From positions 73,903,722 through 73,967,721 of the forward strand of contig NC_090696.1 of NCBI RefSeq assembly GCF_040954835.1: a stretch of DNA of 64,000 nucleotides, read 5' to 3'. Under the pieces are notes generated by a model, which worked only from the letters and a program-made list of their open reading frames with translations, searched no databases and was not told the DNA's origin. Shown in pieces: positions 34,371 to 45,980 of this stretch. Position numbers and translations under genes: made by a program. The DNA comes from Lepisosteus oculatus. Lineage: Eukaryota > Chordata > Actinopteri > Semionotiformes > Lepisosteidae. Positions within the stretch are counted from its first letter, which is position 1. Each line of letters starts with the position of its first letter.

Positions 34371-37300
34371 CTGCAAGCAAAAAAAATAACAGTAAATGTA
34401 TACCAAACATTACATGAGAGCTTTTCAATACATTTATCATTTGCATTTTTGTCCCCCACAACCTGAAACAGTTAAATATTGTCCCCCACAGATACTCACC
34501 ATATCCTCCTGTTGCATTTGCACAAATCAATGCACCGAAGAAGCAAGGAACGTGCTCTTTAATTCTAGCAATCGCAGTTTCACATGCGGCGGCTGGATTC
34601 ATTCCTTGCCTCATTAATTCCACAGCAAAGAAACTTAATTCACAGAAGAAAACAAAAATCCATATTTAGAAAGTAGCGTTTCCAATTTTTACATTTTATA
34701 ACAAAGGCATCAAGTAATATTTTCCTTGGCATATTCAGCAGGACTGTCTAGCCCAAATTGTGGAGGGCCATTGTGCTAGTAAACTTTTGTTCCAGTTCTG
34801 GATTACAACAGAACTACACACAAAAAAACAAACAAAAAAAAAAAAACTTTACTACCAGATTTTTTTGGTATTCAAAATTGAAATTTTGTACACAACAGCT
34901 TATTGGGGAGCTCACAAAAGCAAGTTTACCATTTATTATAAATCAAAAAGATCCAATCATATTATATACCTAGAAATTTGCAACACAATGTGCTATTGGC
35001 CAATTCGTGTATGTATTTGAGATGTTGAAACTGGCAAGCCTGGTTGTGCGTTTCTGCACATGGGTTTAATGCATCAAAGAAGTTTTAAAACTTTCTAGAT
35101 ACCCAAGGGTTATGGTTGCCGGTTAAAGGCTTAGTAAAACCAAGTCCCCCATACTGGAGATGAAGAAACTGAATATTCGATATGTGCAAGAGGCCGTAGA
35201 ATTAGCAGATCCTCCTCCACACTGCAAGGGAATACTTCAGTAAACTTCCAGCTGACAAACACACGCTTTCTGCTTTTTGAGCACCTTCTGCCACGTCGGG
35301 TCATTCGAGCTGAAAAATCTGCTTAACGCGGTCTTATCAAAATCTTTTACAAGTCGGAGAACCTTGGAAGGAATCGCATCATGATATCCCCATTTCCGGT
35401 CGCCACGGCTCCCCCCACTGTGCTGTCAGCGTAGGCCCCGGCTCCAGCAATCGGGGAGTCTCCGACTCGGCTGCGGCACCAGAACAAAACAGAGCTACAT
35501 TCAGAAATAACGCACCAAGGAAAGTTGAAATCTGGAAGCAAGGGATGGGGAGTATACAGGAAAAAAAAAAAGGATTGAAGAGTGTGCTTTACTTCACCTA
35601 TGAAACGCCCCCCTCCACAGGCATTCGACTTCATACAACTTGAACAAGAAAGTCTTGAAAATGACTATTTACCATAAGCAAGATAACTGCAGGCTTTCAA
35701 AATGCTACTACCAGCTTTCAAACATAACAAGATTTCCAAACTTTAGTACCCAACCACTGTGAGCTCACAATAATCCAGAGTAGAAATGTCTATCACACTG
35801 CATAAAACAAGCCATTTTTCAGCACACCATTTTCTAATAGCTGCATCCGATACAGCTTTCACACACTAGACTTCAATTTGAATAACAAATGTCCCGCACA
35901 AGTTTCCTGTAAATAAATTTACATTTGGATTATCAAATTCAAAATACAAAAGAGACTAGAGTATGGGAAACCTTTAGTATAGAGTTGCCCATTTAGAAAT
36001 ATTAATGGACATTGAAATTAAAACAGAACAGTGAACTAGGCAGATTAGCACATGCAGCTATCATAACTAACATGCTTGTGTTGAGGAACATTAAAAATGG
36101 CAAAGTTAGCTCAATAAAATTATCTGGTTCATTAGCATCAGCACTGATCACAGTGGTTGCCAATTGAAATGATCCTATATGAAATTGTTATTGTTCTTTC
36201 AACCACATTTAAGGAGTGGGCACACTCAGCTCACTGGACACAAAAGGTAACCTGCAGCATGGAACACAAAGTTAAATAAAAAGTAATTTTAATTCTCACT
36301 CTCTGCTTAATAAAATTCAATATTATACAGCAAGGACACAACTACCCTGACACTTATTTCAATCTGCTGGAGCAGAACACTCACAGCATAATCCTTTACT
36401 AATTGATACACAGTAGTTTAATACAAACCCTGGGATCTTGTGCCTTGCTCCATTAGTTGATGTTCCAGCAGCAACATGTCCTTTCTGATTGATCACAATC
36501 ATCCCTAAATGAATGGAAATAAAGAAAATGGTGAGCCATGACTTTCTGAATAGCTACTGTATAAGCACATGTACACAGCTGCAGACCTTTTTAACAGCTC
36601 TCTGCTTCTTGTCACTCTGTGCGATGCCAATGCAAATCTGTCCCAAATGATGTCTAATGACAAATTTTACTTTCTCTTTTTAAGCAGCTTACCAAAAAGT
36701 GAGCCTTTTAAACTAGGCTGGGAGCAAGATACCATTCTTTATAAAGAAAGATCAGAATTACAAAAAGGATTTTTATTCTGTTAATACAATTTAACACTCC
36801 AATGGGAAAACAAATTTGTCCCCATACTTTTAAAAAGCAGTTGCATATACTGTAACTTATTTCTTAGTTACATGAAAATTAGAAACAACTGGACTTGAAT
36901 CAAATATCCAAGTTCTCAGAAACAAATTTTTAAATCACAAAAGCACCGTAAATGCCAAGCCTCAGACAACAGTATTCAGAAAATGAAATAACCATTTATT
37001 ATTCATAACCATTTAAGAAGAATGTATTCTCAGTCAAGATGGTGACAACTAAATGTTAATCATGTTTCTGCTCGACACAGCAGAAAACAAAACAAAAGAT
37101 TGTTTACCATCACAACCATAAAAGTTTCATAGGCAATATTTTAAGAAGTTTATACAGGCAATTTAATTACAAACCACAGAAGCTCATTTAGTTCTCGGTT
37201 CTTTCCATTTGAAAGTTTTTGGCAATTGAAGCATTACAGCATTGTTCTAGATTTCAATAGGGTAAAATACTCCAAAAAAATCTTATTTAATGTTACTTTG

Positions 37301-40300
37301 TAAAAAGAAACAGTTATTTGATAATGAATCACCCTTTTGAGGATATCAATTTCTAATATGAAATGCATATTTTGTAGCTATTCAGAAAATGTTCCAAAAG
37401 TTCTTTACAATATTTGTGCACTGAAGTGCAACCACCTCTGTGGTTTTAAGTGGTAGAACTGTGAAAAGAAAGCCATCTTAAATTTTTACTATTCAGATTT
37501 CATGCTGCTCTGCATCCTGTTCATAATTCAGTCTTCAAAAGATAACCCTTACCAATATTTCCTTCTTAAAACAGCCAAGCTTCTAAAAAAGTGCTTACAG
37601 ATAAATAGAAAACAGGCACTGTACCAATAGTGTCATGTATATGGATATCAATATGCCTGTCTTTCCTTTCGTCCTGAAACCTGGCACTGGGTTTGTATGG
37701 GCCACATGATTTTGAAGCAGGTGGTGAAACATTCTGTTTTTTGAAAAAAAGTGAAAAAAAGACATTGTAAACACATGTAAAGATGAGGAACAAAAAAAAA
37801 CAAAGCAAAGAAACATTTGCTATTTCAGAATTTTATGCTCGTCTTGCAAAATAAAACCGATCTAAAAAAAGTAACTTTTTATTTCACTGTCCTTGACACC
37901 ACATTACCCACCGCCCCCAAAATATTAAGGTTTACCCCTTCATCTGTTCTATGGAGAATAAAACATGCTTTGTTGCCTGTTTTGATCAAACTGGACCACA
38001 ACCTAGCAGCTTTAATCTACAGTACTTCTTTGGTGGGTACACTCAGCTCAATAAATATTTTATACAAGATATCAGTATGAGCTTTCACGTCGTATCTCCA
38101 GTGGGCTTTGATCAAACCAAGTTGAACAGCATGTTGGGATCAAGAGCCGTCCTTCTCATATAACCCACAATTAATTATTCATGCCAACTTTAGTACATTA
38201 TGCATAATTTTGGGTAAGGATTAGGGTAATATCCTTCAGCAAGTTCTTTGAAAAGTACACACCATGGATGCAGCATTAAGAAGACACCACCTATACTGTA
38301 TATTTCCCCACTGAAACTGTACATACAGTACCTAAATCAAATCAAAGTCTAATAAAGAAAGGACAAACTAACAAGCTTTAACAAAAAAAAGGCCATTTTC
38401 ACAGCAGGATTTAGAACACCACCACTAAGTGGGGGCTTTTGCAGTACAATTTTTCTATTACAACAAAAAAAAGTCAAATTTACTGTATTTCCTGATTTTC
38501 TCATCCAACACACTAATGTTTCAATTTGCATCTTAAGTCCGAAATAAATTCAAATTTAAAATTTGAGTCTGAAAATGCATTAAACGCGAAGAAAACCAAC
38601 ACAAAGTGAGACTCGTTCAGGATGTTTCAAAATGTCACATCAAAACAGAAGGGTTTGTTTAGAAAAGAACACTCCGTTAATACTTTTCCATTACAGTTTA
38701 TGGCGATGGTGCTGTGCCATATACATAAATATATAGTAAATTAAGTGTTTAATGATGAAATACTAACCCACTGGCTTCTCCTTGTTAGCATCTAAAAATG
38801 TAACTAGTGGTCTCTTGTAAATGTCTCTAATCCTGACAAATTAAATTAGAGAACATCAGCAAAAAAAAAAACTACTAATCACATTAATTTAATCTACCTA
38901 CCTATTTACTAGGGGCTTCCTTTATTATGATGTCAATGAGGAATTTTTTGGAAATAAGGAGATGCTAAAGGACAAGGATGAAATGTGTGAATAAATGCAT
39001 TTGATCTGGAATTACTCCTGCTTTGTTAATCAATGAAACATATTTGAACAATGAAAGTAGGCAGAACATATTCCCCCCCCAGACAGGTAGTATATCATAA
39101 ACAGCTACACCTCAGGGCATAAAACACTGAGTGCTATTGTTGCATTCTTCATCATAGAAATAAAAAGAAAATCAAGTACCTTTCGGTAATTGAGTTGACA
39201 GTTTCCATTCAGCCACTGTCTATGAATTGAGAACGACTCATTGGTTGTCAAGTCTCCAGCAGTAAATCCCATATTTTCTGCAAATATGGATGCTTCAACC
39301 AAAAAAGGGAACAACCGTTTAGTCCTTGCAAAGCTACAACATTGCATTAATTTCTAAAAAACCGATTTTAAGAGAGAAATGCTAGAAATTATGACAGTTA
39401 AGCTTTCATTTGTGTTTCACAACACTAAAATTACTAGTCTAATTACCGGTCTGTAATAACACATGGTTTGCAGTATTTCACAGATTTCAAGAATGCACTT
39501 CACTCTAGGCAACTGTATAGAGGCAAGCCCTGCAAACCACTTTTATGCTACTAGTGTTCCATTTTCCACTTCAAAAGCAATAAAATGCTCAGTTTATATA
39601 GGGTTAAAACCCAGTGTTGCTTCTTTAATTCTGAACGACAGTAATCTTTGAAATTTATATTCAGAAGTCCTCCAAGGATGGATTTTTTGTTGTTGTTGTT
39701 TTTAAGTCTTGGGTAAACAGCAAAATTTGGATCATCTGGTGTTCTTAACAAGATCCGACCACTTACACATTAGTCAGAGAGCAAACACACTGACTCAGAC
39801 ATGCGTGACAAAGTGGCAGCAATTCCGCCTTTTGACCCCCTACCCTCCCCCACAAGTATCCAAGGGAAGATTTTCTTTTGGCATACTTTATTCTTTTAGT
39901 TTGCAAGCAAAACATCTCATGTACCTTAGATCTCAGCACTACTTGTCTATCTCTCACCATATATATTCCTGTATGGTATTTTCTTTTTATTTGTTTATTT
40001 GACATTTTTGGTGCTCACATTATTGGACATGCCACAGCTTTCTGTTTAACTTATATCTTTTGCAATAAACAATTTCTCCAATTTATAAAATACTACAGCT
40101 CCATTCTATTGATATGTGACCTGAAGGGTACATACTTTTATGTAAAAACAAAAACTGCAATAGCACTTTAAATACATTCTGCTGAAATGTATTGGAACTC
40201 GCTTTGGGACAAAACAAAATAAAACTGCACTGTGTACTTGATTTTCTAGAGCACTTGCGATTTTAAACACGGGGGACACGTGACAGTACCTGATTCTCCC

Positions 40301-43055
40301 ACTAGAAAAGTGTGCCGTGTGTGCTCCATCACAGCCCGTGCCACACCAATGGCGTTCCTGATTCGTCTCAGGTCTCCTACAGCTCCAACTTCCATAGTAT
40401 CCCTGCAACATGTACAGTAAGAAACACAGAAAGACAAAACAGCCCACCTACCCTCCACATTATCACAGACCGAGGAGGTTATTTTAAGACTGCTTTCTCT
40501 TATTTAAAGAGCGCTACGATTAATATCGTTGACCATGACTATCATCCCTTACATAGCCAAATGGCAAAAAGATCTGCAATTACCAAGCATCACATTGACT
40601 GACTTCAATTGTACTTTTACCACAAACAAAGCCCAACATCAAGCCTATCCTCTGATGTTACACTAGATAACAGCCCCTAAACAATTTCTTTTAAATCATT
40701 TTCACATCAATTTTAAAAATTACAGAATCTGGATTATTTAAATGCGATACAGTTTTATGTTCATAGAAATGTGTTCAAAAGAAGGTTACAAGCTTGAAAT
40801 TTCCATAGATTTTTGTCCTTTGACGGCTTTTTCAGCAGTCTTTCCTTTTAAAAGGTTATTATAAGTTGCCCAGTCTTCACTAAATCCAGTTTAGTTAATG
40901 GTATTTATTAGTCCCTAAGCTTAATTTAAAAAAAAATCAACTAATGACTAAGCATCCCTGCTTTGGACCCACTGCTTACAAGGATAGGCTCTGGCTCCCC
41001 TTCGACCTCAAACTGGAAGAATGTTTGAAGGTGGATTTGACAACTGTGTGTCATGTACAGTACATCCTCGGTCTGTTATGATAATGATTGCCTCAATATT
41101 TCATTTAAATTACCCCAGGACTGCAGTGCGTGTTCAAGAGACTCGGGGAGCAACTTCGCATTTAGGACAGTGACAGGGTAAAGCACAGAGGTTGTAAGCT
41201 TGTTTCTCACTCATGTTACCTTCTTTAATAAATGTTATCATTTTAAACTCTGAACCATAGTGGGTCTAAGTGCAACATCAAAAAGTCTAAAATCGCCTCA
41301 CATGGGCTTGTGCAATAAACTGAAATAAGACAACTGCTGTGCAGTAGAAGTCTCGTCAATCTCTCCCGTCCTATTAACACCAAGACCACAAGACGATGAC
41401 TCGTTACGATTTAAATTGGGACTGGATTCTCCCCCCCAAAAAGAGCTCTTCCAGATCACCCACTTTCAAATCGGACAGCACCGGGAATCGCAGGGAGGAG
41501 CGCTCACCCGTTCATGATCATCGCATCCAAGGTCGTTTCTCCCGTCTCATCGGGGTTCCCTCCATAACCTACGCTGCCGTCGCATTGGTAGACCTCGCAC
41601 TCTGCACAGCCCTTTACCACAGCGTCTACCGCTGAGCCGCCAGACCGCAGGACGCTCCACGCTTCAACAAGAAGGGGGGGGACACAATTAAACAGCGCGC
41701 AATCAAGTACAAGACAGTCCTCGCCACTGGAGCGAGGAAGAGATGTTAATGGATCCAAGTAAGGAGCCTTGAGAGACAAAGATTTGCTTCTCCGTTAAAT
41801 AAGCCCTCCCCCCACCCCGCATTACAAATAGACCCCTTTCAGAAAAATCTCGAACCAGAAGTTCAGAAAACACTTTTCAAGTTTCACAAGATGGACATCC
41901 CTAATAAGCCAGCACAAAGCTCTGCTTAGTTAATGCCAAACCTGTTTCAACACTGTGGGTATACTGGGCTATGTCGGCAGAAACATTCCACATATAAAAA
42001 AATCTTCAGAAGGGACAATTTAGACTTGCCTCAAAAAAAGTCCCCATCTCTAGAAGAGAATAGGAAACCAGAGGATCCAATTAAAACCTACACAAACAGG
42101 GAAAAAATGCCCAAGATGGAGTTTAACCCAAGACTCCTGTAATCGTGATACCCCTTCTCAGATCTTTTATGGAAAATGCTCTATAGGGTTTCAAAACTTT
42201 GATCCAATAGTACGAATTTCTTTTTACCTACCGTTTGAATTCCTGAAACGGCCGCCAGATATTAAGGACACATATTTTGGCTAAGTTAACCAAAATAATC
42301 TGGGGGGCTTCGATTTCAATTTAATTTGGATAATGAGGTTTTGCGGGGGCAAACAGGGACTATCCAGGAAAACAGAAAATGTGTTTAACTGCACCATTTG
42401 GCAGGTAATTCTTTTGGTGCCATCCTAAAAAAAATAAATAAAACCCCTGCTGCTACCGTTCCTCTTGTTCAAACAGCTTGAGTGTTAATAGCCGGATAAT
42501 TATAGAAAACACCGAGGTTCAGAGGGAGAGGAAGAGCATCAAAGCAACAGAGGACATATTTGCGAGTAGTGAAAATGCCAAGTGAACAGAACGCTGATGC
42601 TCCATGCTGTTGACAACAGTGTTTCTATATTTATTCCAGGAGCTCTTCATAAATCTTCCACATGGCTTGTCTGAGAGAAAGCAACCAAGAGTACACGCAG
42701 GTTTATGTGCCAGTCTTACTGCATGTATAACTCGTGCTCTCAAGATCATATAAATAAACTTACGGACCAACATAGAGTATGACTTCTAGAGCGTTAAATG
42801 TCTAGAACATACAGGTTGCAACGAACATTGACTGAACTATTTATTACGTTTTATGAGCACCGCGGAAACAAATGCGTTACAGTTATTATAAACAGAAAAA
42901 AACTCTTCCAAGTCACACATACTGTAAACATGGTATTTACCTTTTTCTGTAGCTGGCTTGAAGGACCAAGTGTTAATAACCAAGGGTAATACAGCTTGGC
43001 TGACACTCACCAGGGAGAAGAAGAAACCTATCTGAAAGATTCGACTCATTTTCAT
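34270..43055 (-). CDS. aga: AGA, aspartylglucosaminidase (9 coding exons)
   Basis: Lysosomal N-terminal-nucleophile hydrolase that cleaves the GlcNAc-Asn bond of glycoasparagines in glycoprotein breakdown. The nine exons join to 1023 bp (340 residues; human 346). A hydrophobic signal peptide (about 1-21) is followed by [11 protein letters not shown], with Trp30 matching human Trp34. [27 protein letters not shown] and [16 protein letters not shown] are family blocks. The autocleavage site Asp199-Thr200 (HDTIG) matches human Asp205-Thr206; Thr200 would be the catalytic nucleophile of the beta subunit. [14 protein letters not shown] carries the substrate-binding Arg228 and Asp231 (human Arg234, Asp237). 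Cys159 and Cys175 match the human Cys163-Cys179 disulfide. The N-glycosylation site NAT at 302 is kept; the human Asn38 site is not. A second in-frame ATG at 43049 could also serve as start. It converges on NEIL3. Confidence 0.96.
34500..34633 (-). CDS. aga: AGA exon 8
   Basis: Encodes residues 263-307: [20 protein letters not shown] and [15 protein letters not shown], with a conserved N-glycosylation sequon at Asn302. Acceptor AATTAAG (unusual lack of pyrimidine just before AAG), donor TATG|GTGAGT. Confidence 0.93.
35363..35470 (-). CDS. aga: AGA exon 7
   Basis: Encodes residues 227-262: [20 protein letters not shown], then [13 protein letters not shown]. It includes the substrate-binding Arg228 and Asp231. 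Acceptor GCCGCAG. The donor CCAAG|GTTCTC is weak after the GT. Confidence 0.93.
36429..36504 (-). CDS. aga: AGA exon 6
   Basis: Short 76-bp exon, residues 202-226: [20 protein letters not shown], the start of the beta subunit after the catalytic Thr. Acceptor TTTAG, donor CAGG|GTTTGT. Confidence 0.93.
37625..37733 (-). CDS. aga: AGA exon 5 (autocleavage site)
   Basis: Encodes residues 166-201 plus one base. It contains CGPYKPS and, at its end, HDTI. The self-cleaving bond Asp199-Thr200 therefore sits next to the exon 5/6 junction. The alpha/beta linker differs from human in length and content. The donor ATTG|GTACAG is only moderately good. Confidence 0.92.
39180..39292 (-). CDS. aga: AGA exon 4
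   Basis: Encodes residues 128-165, including [14 protein letters not shown] and [13 protein letters not shown]. Cys159 corresponds to human Cys163, the residue changed in Finnish aspartylglucosaminuria. It ends in phase 0 at AAG|GTACTT. Confidence 0.94.
40290..40402 (-). CDS. aga: AGA exon 3
   Basis: Encodes residues 90-127, including [20 protein letters not shown] and HTFLVGES. Acceptor TTGCAG, donor TCAG|GTACTG. Confidence 0.95.
40440..40605 (+). pseudogene. Possible Gypsy-type integrase remnant in AGA intron 2
   Basis: One plus-strand frame reads [17 protein letters not shown] (from 40459) and then [13 protein letters not shown] (from 40537). The TDRG..F and YHP..(N/S)....(E)R pattern is that of a retroelement integrase core, but the spacing is three residues short and the catalytic Glu position holds Lys. 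It is a short, inactive fossil if real. Confidence 0.4.
40960..41045 (+). repeat. L2/V-SINE-type tail fragment in AGA intron 2
   Basis: GGATAGGCTCTGGCTCCCCT followed by CGACCTCAAACTGGA matches the better preserved tail near 48719-48760. Confidence 0.55.
41508..41661 (-). CDS. aga: AGA exon 2
   Basis: Encodes residues 39-89, including [13 protein letters not shown] and [19 protein letters not shown], hallmark glycosylasparaginase sequence. Acceptor TTGAAG, donor ACGG|GTGAGC, leaving two bases of Gly90. Confidence 0.95.
42941..43055 (-). CDS. aga: AGA exon 1 (signal peptide)
   Basis: Encodes residues 1-38 plus one base. The core [16 protein letters not shown] looks like a signal peptide, with likely cleavage after Ala21. 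The mature start [10 protein letters not shown] matches the family. Donor AAAG|GTAAAT. Confidence 0.93.
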
Positions 43056-44164
43056 AAAAGACGAGTCTAAAACAAAAGCTCTCTGATCGAGCTGCCTTTT
43101 AAAATACCTACAGTAGAGACTTCAGCTAATGAAACTAACCTGTCCGCAGCTGAGGATATTGTACTTTACAGTAGTTGCTGATTTATTTTTACCTTTACTC
43201 AGAACATCTACAGTATACAGTAGGACCAGATCTGTTTAACACAGAACTCTGTGCACACATGCAGTCTGACACTTGCGATTCCTGAGACAACGAGTGCTCA
43301 AATACTGTATAAAACATGCAAATTAATTCAACTGAATAATACAATGAAATTCGTAAGCAGACACTAATGCAGTACTTTCTACTTTACTGTAGGTCAGCTG
43401 CCACATTCTTCCCTTTTTTTACCATCCTTCCTTAAAGCTGGAACTTTCTCGTGACTTTTGTAGTGCCGAGCGCATCACGTGCTTGTAAGGAAAGTGCTTT
43501 GAGACAAATCGTGTTTTTAAAACACTGGCAATGTAATCGTTTTTCATTTAAGAGAGAGAATATTAGTTTCTCTGAATTTTTATTATAAATAGCAAAGATT
43601 AAGTTGTATGCATCTATACATCGACTGTTTATTATAGTGTGTAAACAATGAACCCTCAATTCGAACGTTTTATTAAAATGAGAAAAGCACATTCTTACTT
43701 CCTGAACCTAATTACGTAAAATTGCTCTCTGGTGTACCTGACTTGCTGTATTTAGTACACACAGCCTTTGTAGTATTTTGAGTTTATGTATTACTGTACT
43801 TAAAAAGTCATGAGCGATTAAATCAAATTTGCTGAAATATCCAGGATGTTGTACTGTACATGTTTGACAAACTATTTTGAAATAATTATCACTTGTATGT
43901 AGAACAGTTAATTTAAACTTAAATCCTAAAGGACAGCCTGATAACGTGGCATTAATTACACGGTTCTGTATCCCTTTTACTGATCCGATACACCAGCCGA
44001 CACTGACTCCCAGTGATCTTCTCATGGTCTGTACGCAGGCAGTGTATTTTGCTAGTAAATCTCTTAATTCACATATACTGTACAGCGATATCTCAGTCGA
44101 CACAGCTCAAGTACATACTGTACAAGTTAAATCTTGCAATGGTACACAAGTCCACACAACATAT
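43056..44164. other. AGA upstream region
   Basis: The AGA promoter and 5' UTR should lie just above 43055. No TATA box or CpG island is evident. The rest is AT-rich and otherwise featureless. Confidence 0.4.
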
Positions 44165-44416
44165 TGTAACGCAACGGGGGCTCAGGCGGGCGCCCTTGCC
44201 GCATTAGGTCGGCCCCTGCACCGTCCGGGGCTCGAACCCGGGACTTCCGCGTCTCTCTGCAGCGACCTAGCCCCGTGAGCCAAAGAGAGATCTCTCTTTG
44301 GCTCACGGGGCTAGGTCGCTGCAGAGAGACGCGGAAGTCCCGGGTTCGAGCCCCGGACGGTGCAGGGGCCGACCTAATGCGGCAAGGGCGCCCGCCGGAG
44401 CCCCCGTTGCGTTACA
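44165..44416. mobile_element. 252-bp near-perfect palindrome (foldback) with tRNA-like promoters
   Basis: Two arms of 126 bp are reverse complements with one mismatch and no spacer; the centre is GAGA|TCTC at 44290/44291. The ends are TGTAACGC and GCGTTACA, with ATAT on each side. The right arm holds an A-box-like TGGCTCACGGGG (44299-44310) and a B box GGTTCGAGCC (44343-44352) inside a perfect T-arm hairpin (CCGGG-TTCGAGC-CCCGG). The left arm holds the same on the other strand, so the two promoters would point outwards. The acceptor and anticodon stems do not form, so this is not a tRNA gene. Confidence 0.9.
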
Positions 44417-45136
44417 ATATACTCTACAGTATACTGCATCTCACCCAGTGATTAACTACAGGTAATCGCCTAAATGATTATTGCAACGAATATGCCTCTG
44501 CGCAAAACAGTGTGACGAATACAGGTACAGTACGCCCCTACAGTACGTATAACAGGGATCTCAGCCAGCAAGACCCCTATTGAGCGACGCCGGAGTGGTG
44601 GAGGGACAACCGGGGTGGGGAGCCTCGAGGGCACAAGCCCTAGAACCAGAATACATTACATTATAAAATAAGCGTTCATTGCACATTTAAAATAATACCA
44701 TAAACTTAAATCTAAAGCACAGTAATTGGATTGAAATGCTTTCCACTATAAAAACTGGTAAAAAATCAAATAGGTTTAAGCCACTTACTTAAAATATTTT
44801 GTTTAATATACAAACAGATTTACACCATCTGTTCCAAATCTCCGTGTTTTTTGCTGTCTTTGCACCTGCGATGCAGCATTTTCTATCTCTAAAGATATTT
44901 TTTTCTGTATGTGTGATTTATTTAAATAAAAAATGCTGCTGTTCACTGGAAACCATGTATTGTATTCCATAAAAGAGTTCTGAGTAAATAAAAAAATCTT
45001 ACTTTTTTTTGTTGTTGGATTGTTATACTAGTATGGTTTACAATTTAGCCATTTCGTGTTCTGTACAATTTAACCAAAACAAATCAGTAAACAACAAGGA
45101 CCCACAGGTGACTGCTGAGATATGTGGTGGGCTGGG

Positions 45137-45420
45137 AGGTGGCTGTGGCTCTGTGGCTAAGCATCTGCGCCTGTGACTGGAAGGTTGCCGGTTCAAATCC
45201 CACGGCTGGCAGAGAAATCCTACTCCGTTGGGCCCCTGAGCAAGGCCCTTAACCCTAACTGCTCCAGGGGCGCTGTACAATGGCAGACCCTGCGCTCTGA
45301 CCCCAAGCTTCTCTCCCTGTGTGTCTGTGTCTCCATGGAGAAAAAGTATGTGAAAAGATGAATTCCTAATGCATTGTATTGTAAATTGTATAGGGCTAAT
45401 AAAGAATCATTATCAGGTGT
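45137..45420 (+). mobile_element. tRNA-derived SINE, nearly complete
   Basis: The Pol III A box lies near 45146-45160 (TGGCTCTGTGGCTAAGC) and the B box GGTTCAAATCC at 45190-45200. A central domain GGGCCCCTGAGCAAGGCCC follows, and then the tail CCTAATGCATTGTATTGTAA with GGGCTAATAAAG. A sister copy lies at 13518-14105 and a tail fragment at about 17258-17315. Confidence 0.85.
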
Positions 45421-45737
45421 TTAGAGTGTTGTCTGCAACCATTAACTAATAGGAAGATCACTTCCAATGATATTGGAAGATCACGTTAGTACTGTACATG
45501 AGTAGTACAGTCAGTCATTAAGAGTCTGATCCTTGTTACTTTCATCCACTTCCATCCCAAATCTAGATGCTGTGGCTGAGTTACTGTACACCCACATGTA
45601 AACCGGTCTTTCAAACATGTTCATGAAAGCTGTAAGCGAGAGAAAGAAAGACATACTGTTCAGTACAGTGTGCTCAGATTAACATGGTAAGAAAAGAAAT
45701 TAATGGATTCAGGAATAAAGGACTATGACAAGAATTA

Positions 45738-45980
45738 TCTGAGCTGCAGTGCAGAACTGGCCGAGCACCACAGAGGATAGTGTGATTCCAGGCTCTCTAA
45801 GCTCTTGGCAGCACAGTGACCCCACAGTGTGGCAACGTTGGTGGTGGACATACAGTACCTGTATGTCTCCTAAGAGGAGTCCTCATTCTCCCTCATTCTC
45901 TCCTGCAGTTGCAGGGTTCATAGCTTCAGAGCTAAGATGGAAAAAAAAACAAACTGCCTATTCCAAACAGGAATAAACTG
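45738..45980 (+). repeat. Unnamed dispersed repeat, copy 1
   Basis: It shares an ordered set of blocks with 63690-63930: GCAGCACAGTGACCC, CCTCATTCTCCCT, a CAGGGTTCATAGCTTCAGAG-like block and TATTCCAAACAG. The family was not recognised. Confidence 0.5.

Noticed and set aside
43708..44103. 131-residue minus-strand frame upstream of AGA
   Set aside because: No recognisable domain, AT-rich composition and no splice or start context; most likely chance.
44291..44365. tRNA genes within the palindrome arms
   Set aside because: The T arm is perfect and A/B boxes exist, but no acceptor stem or anticodon arm can be formed, and the related copy at 52157 is part of a repeat.
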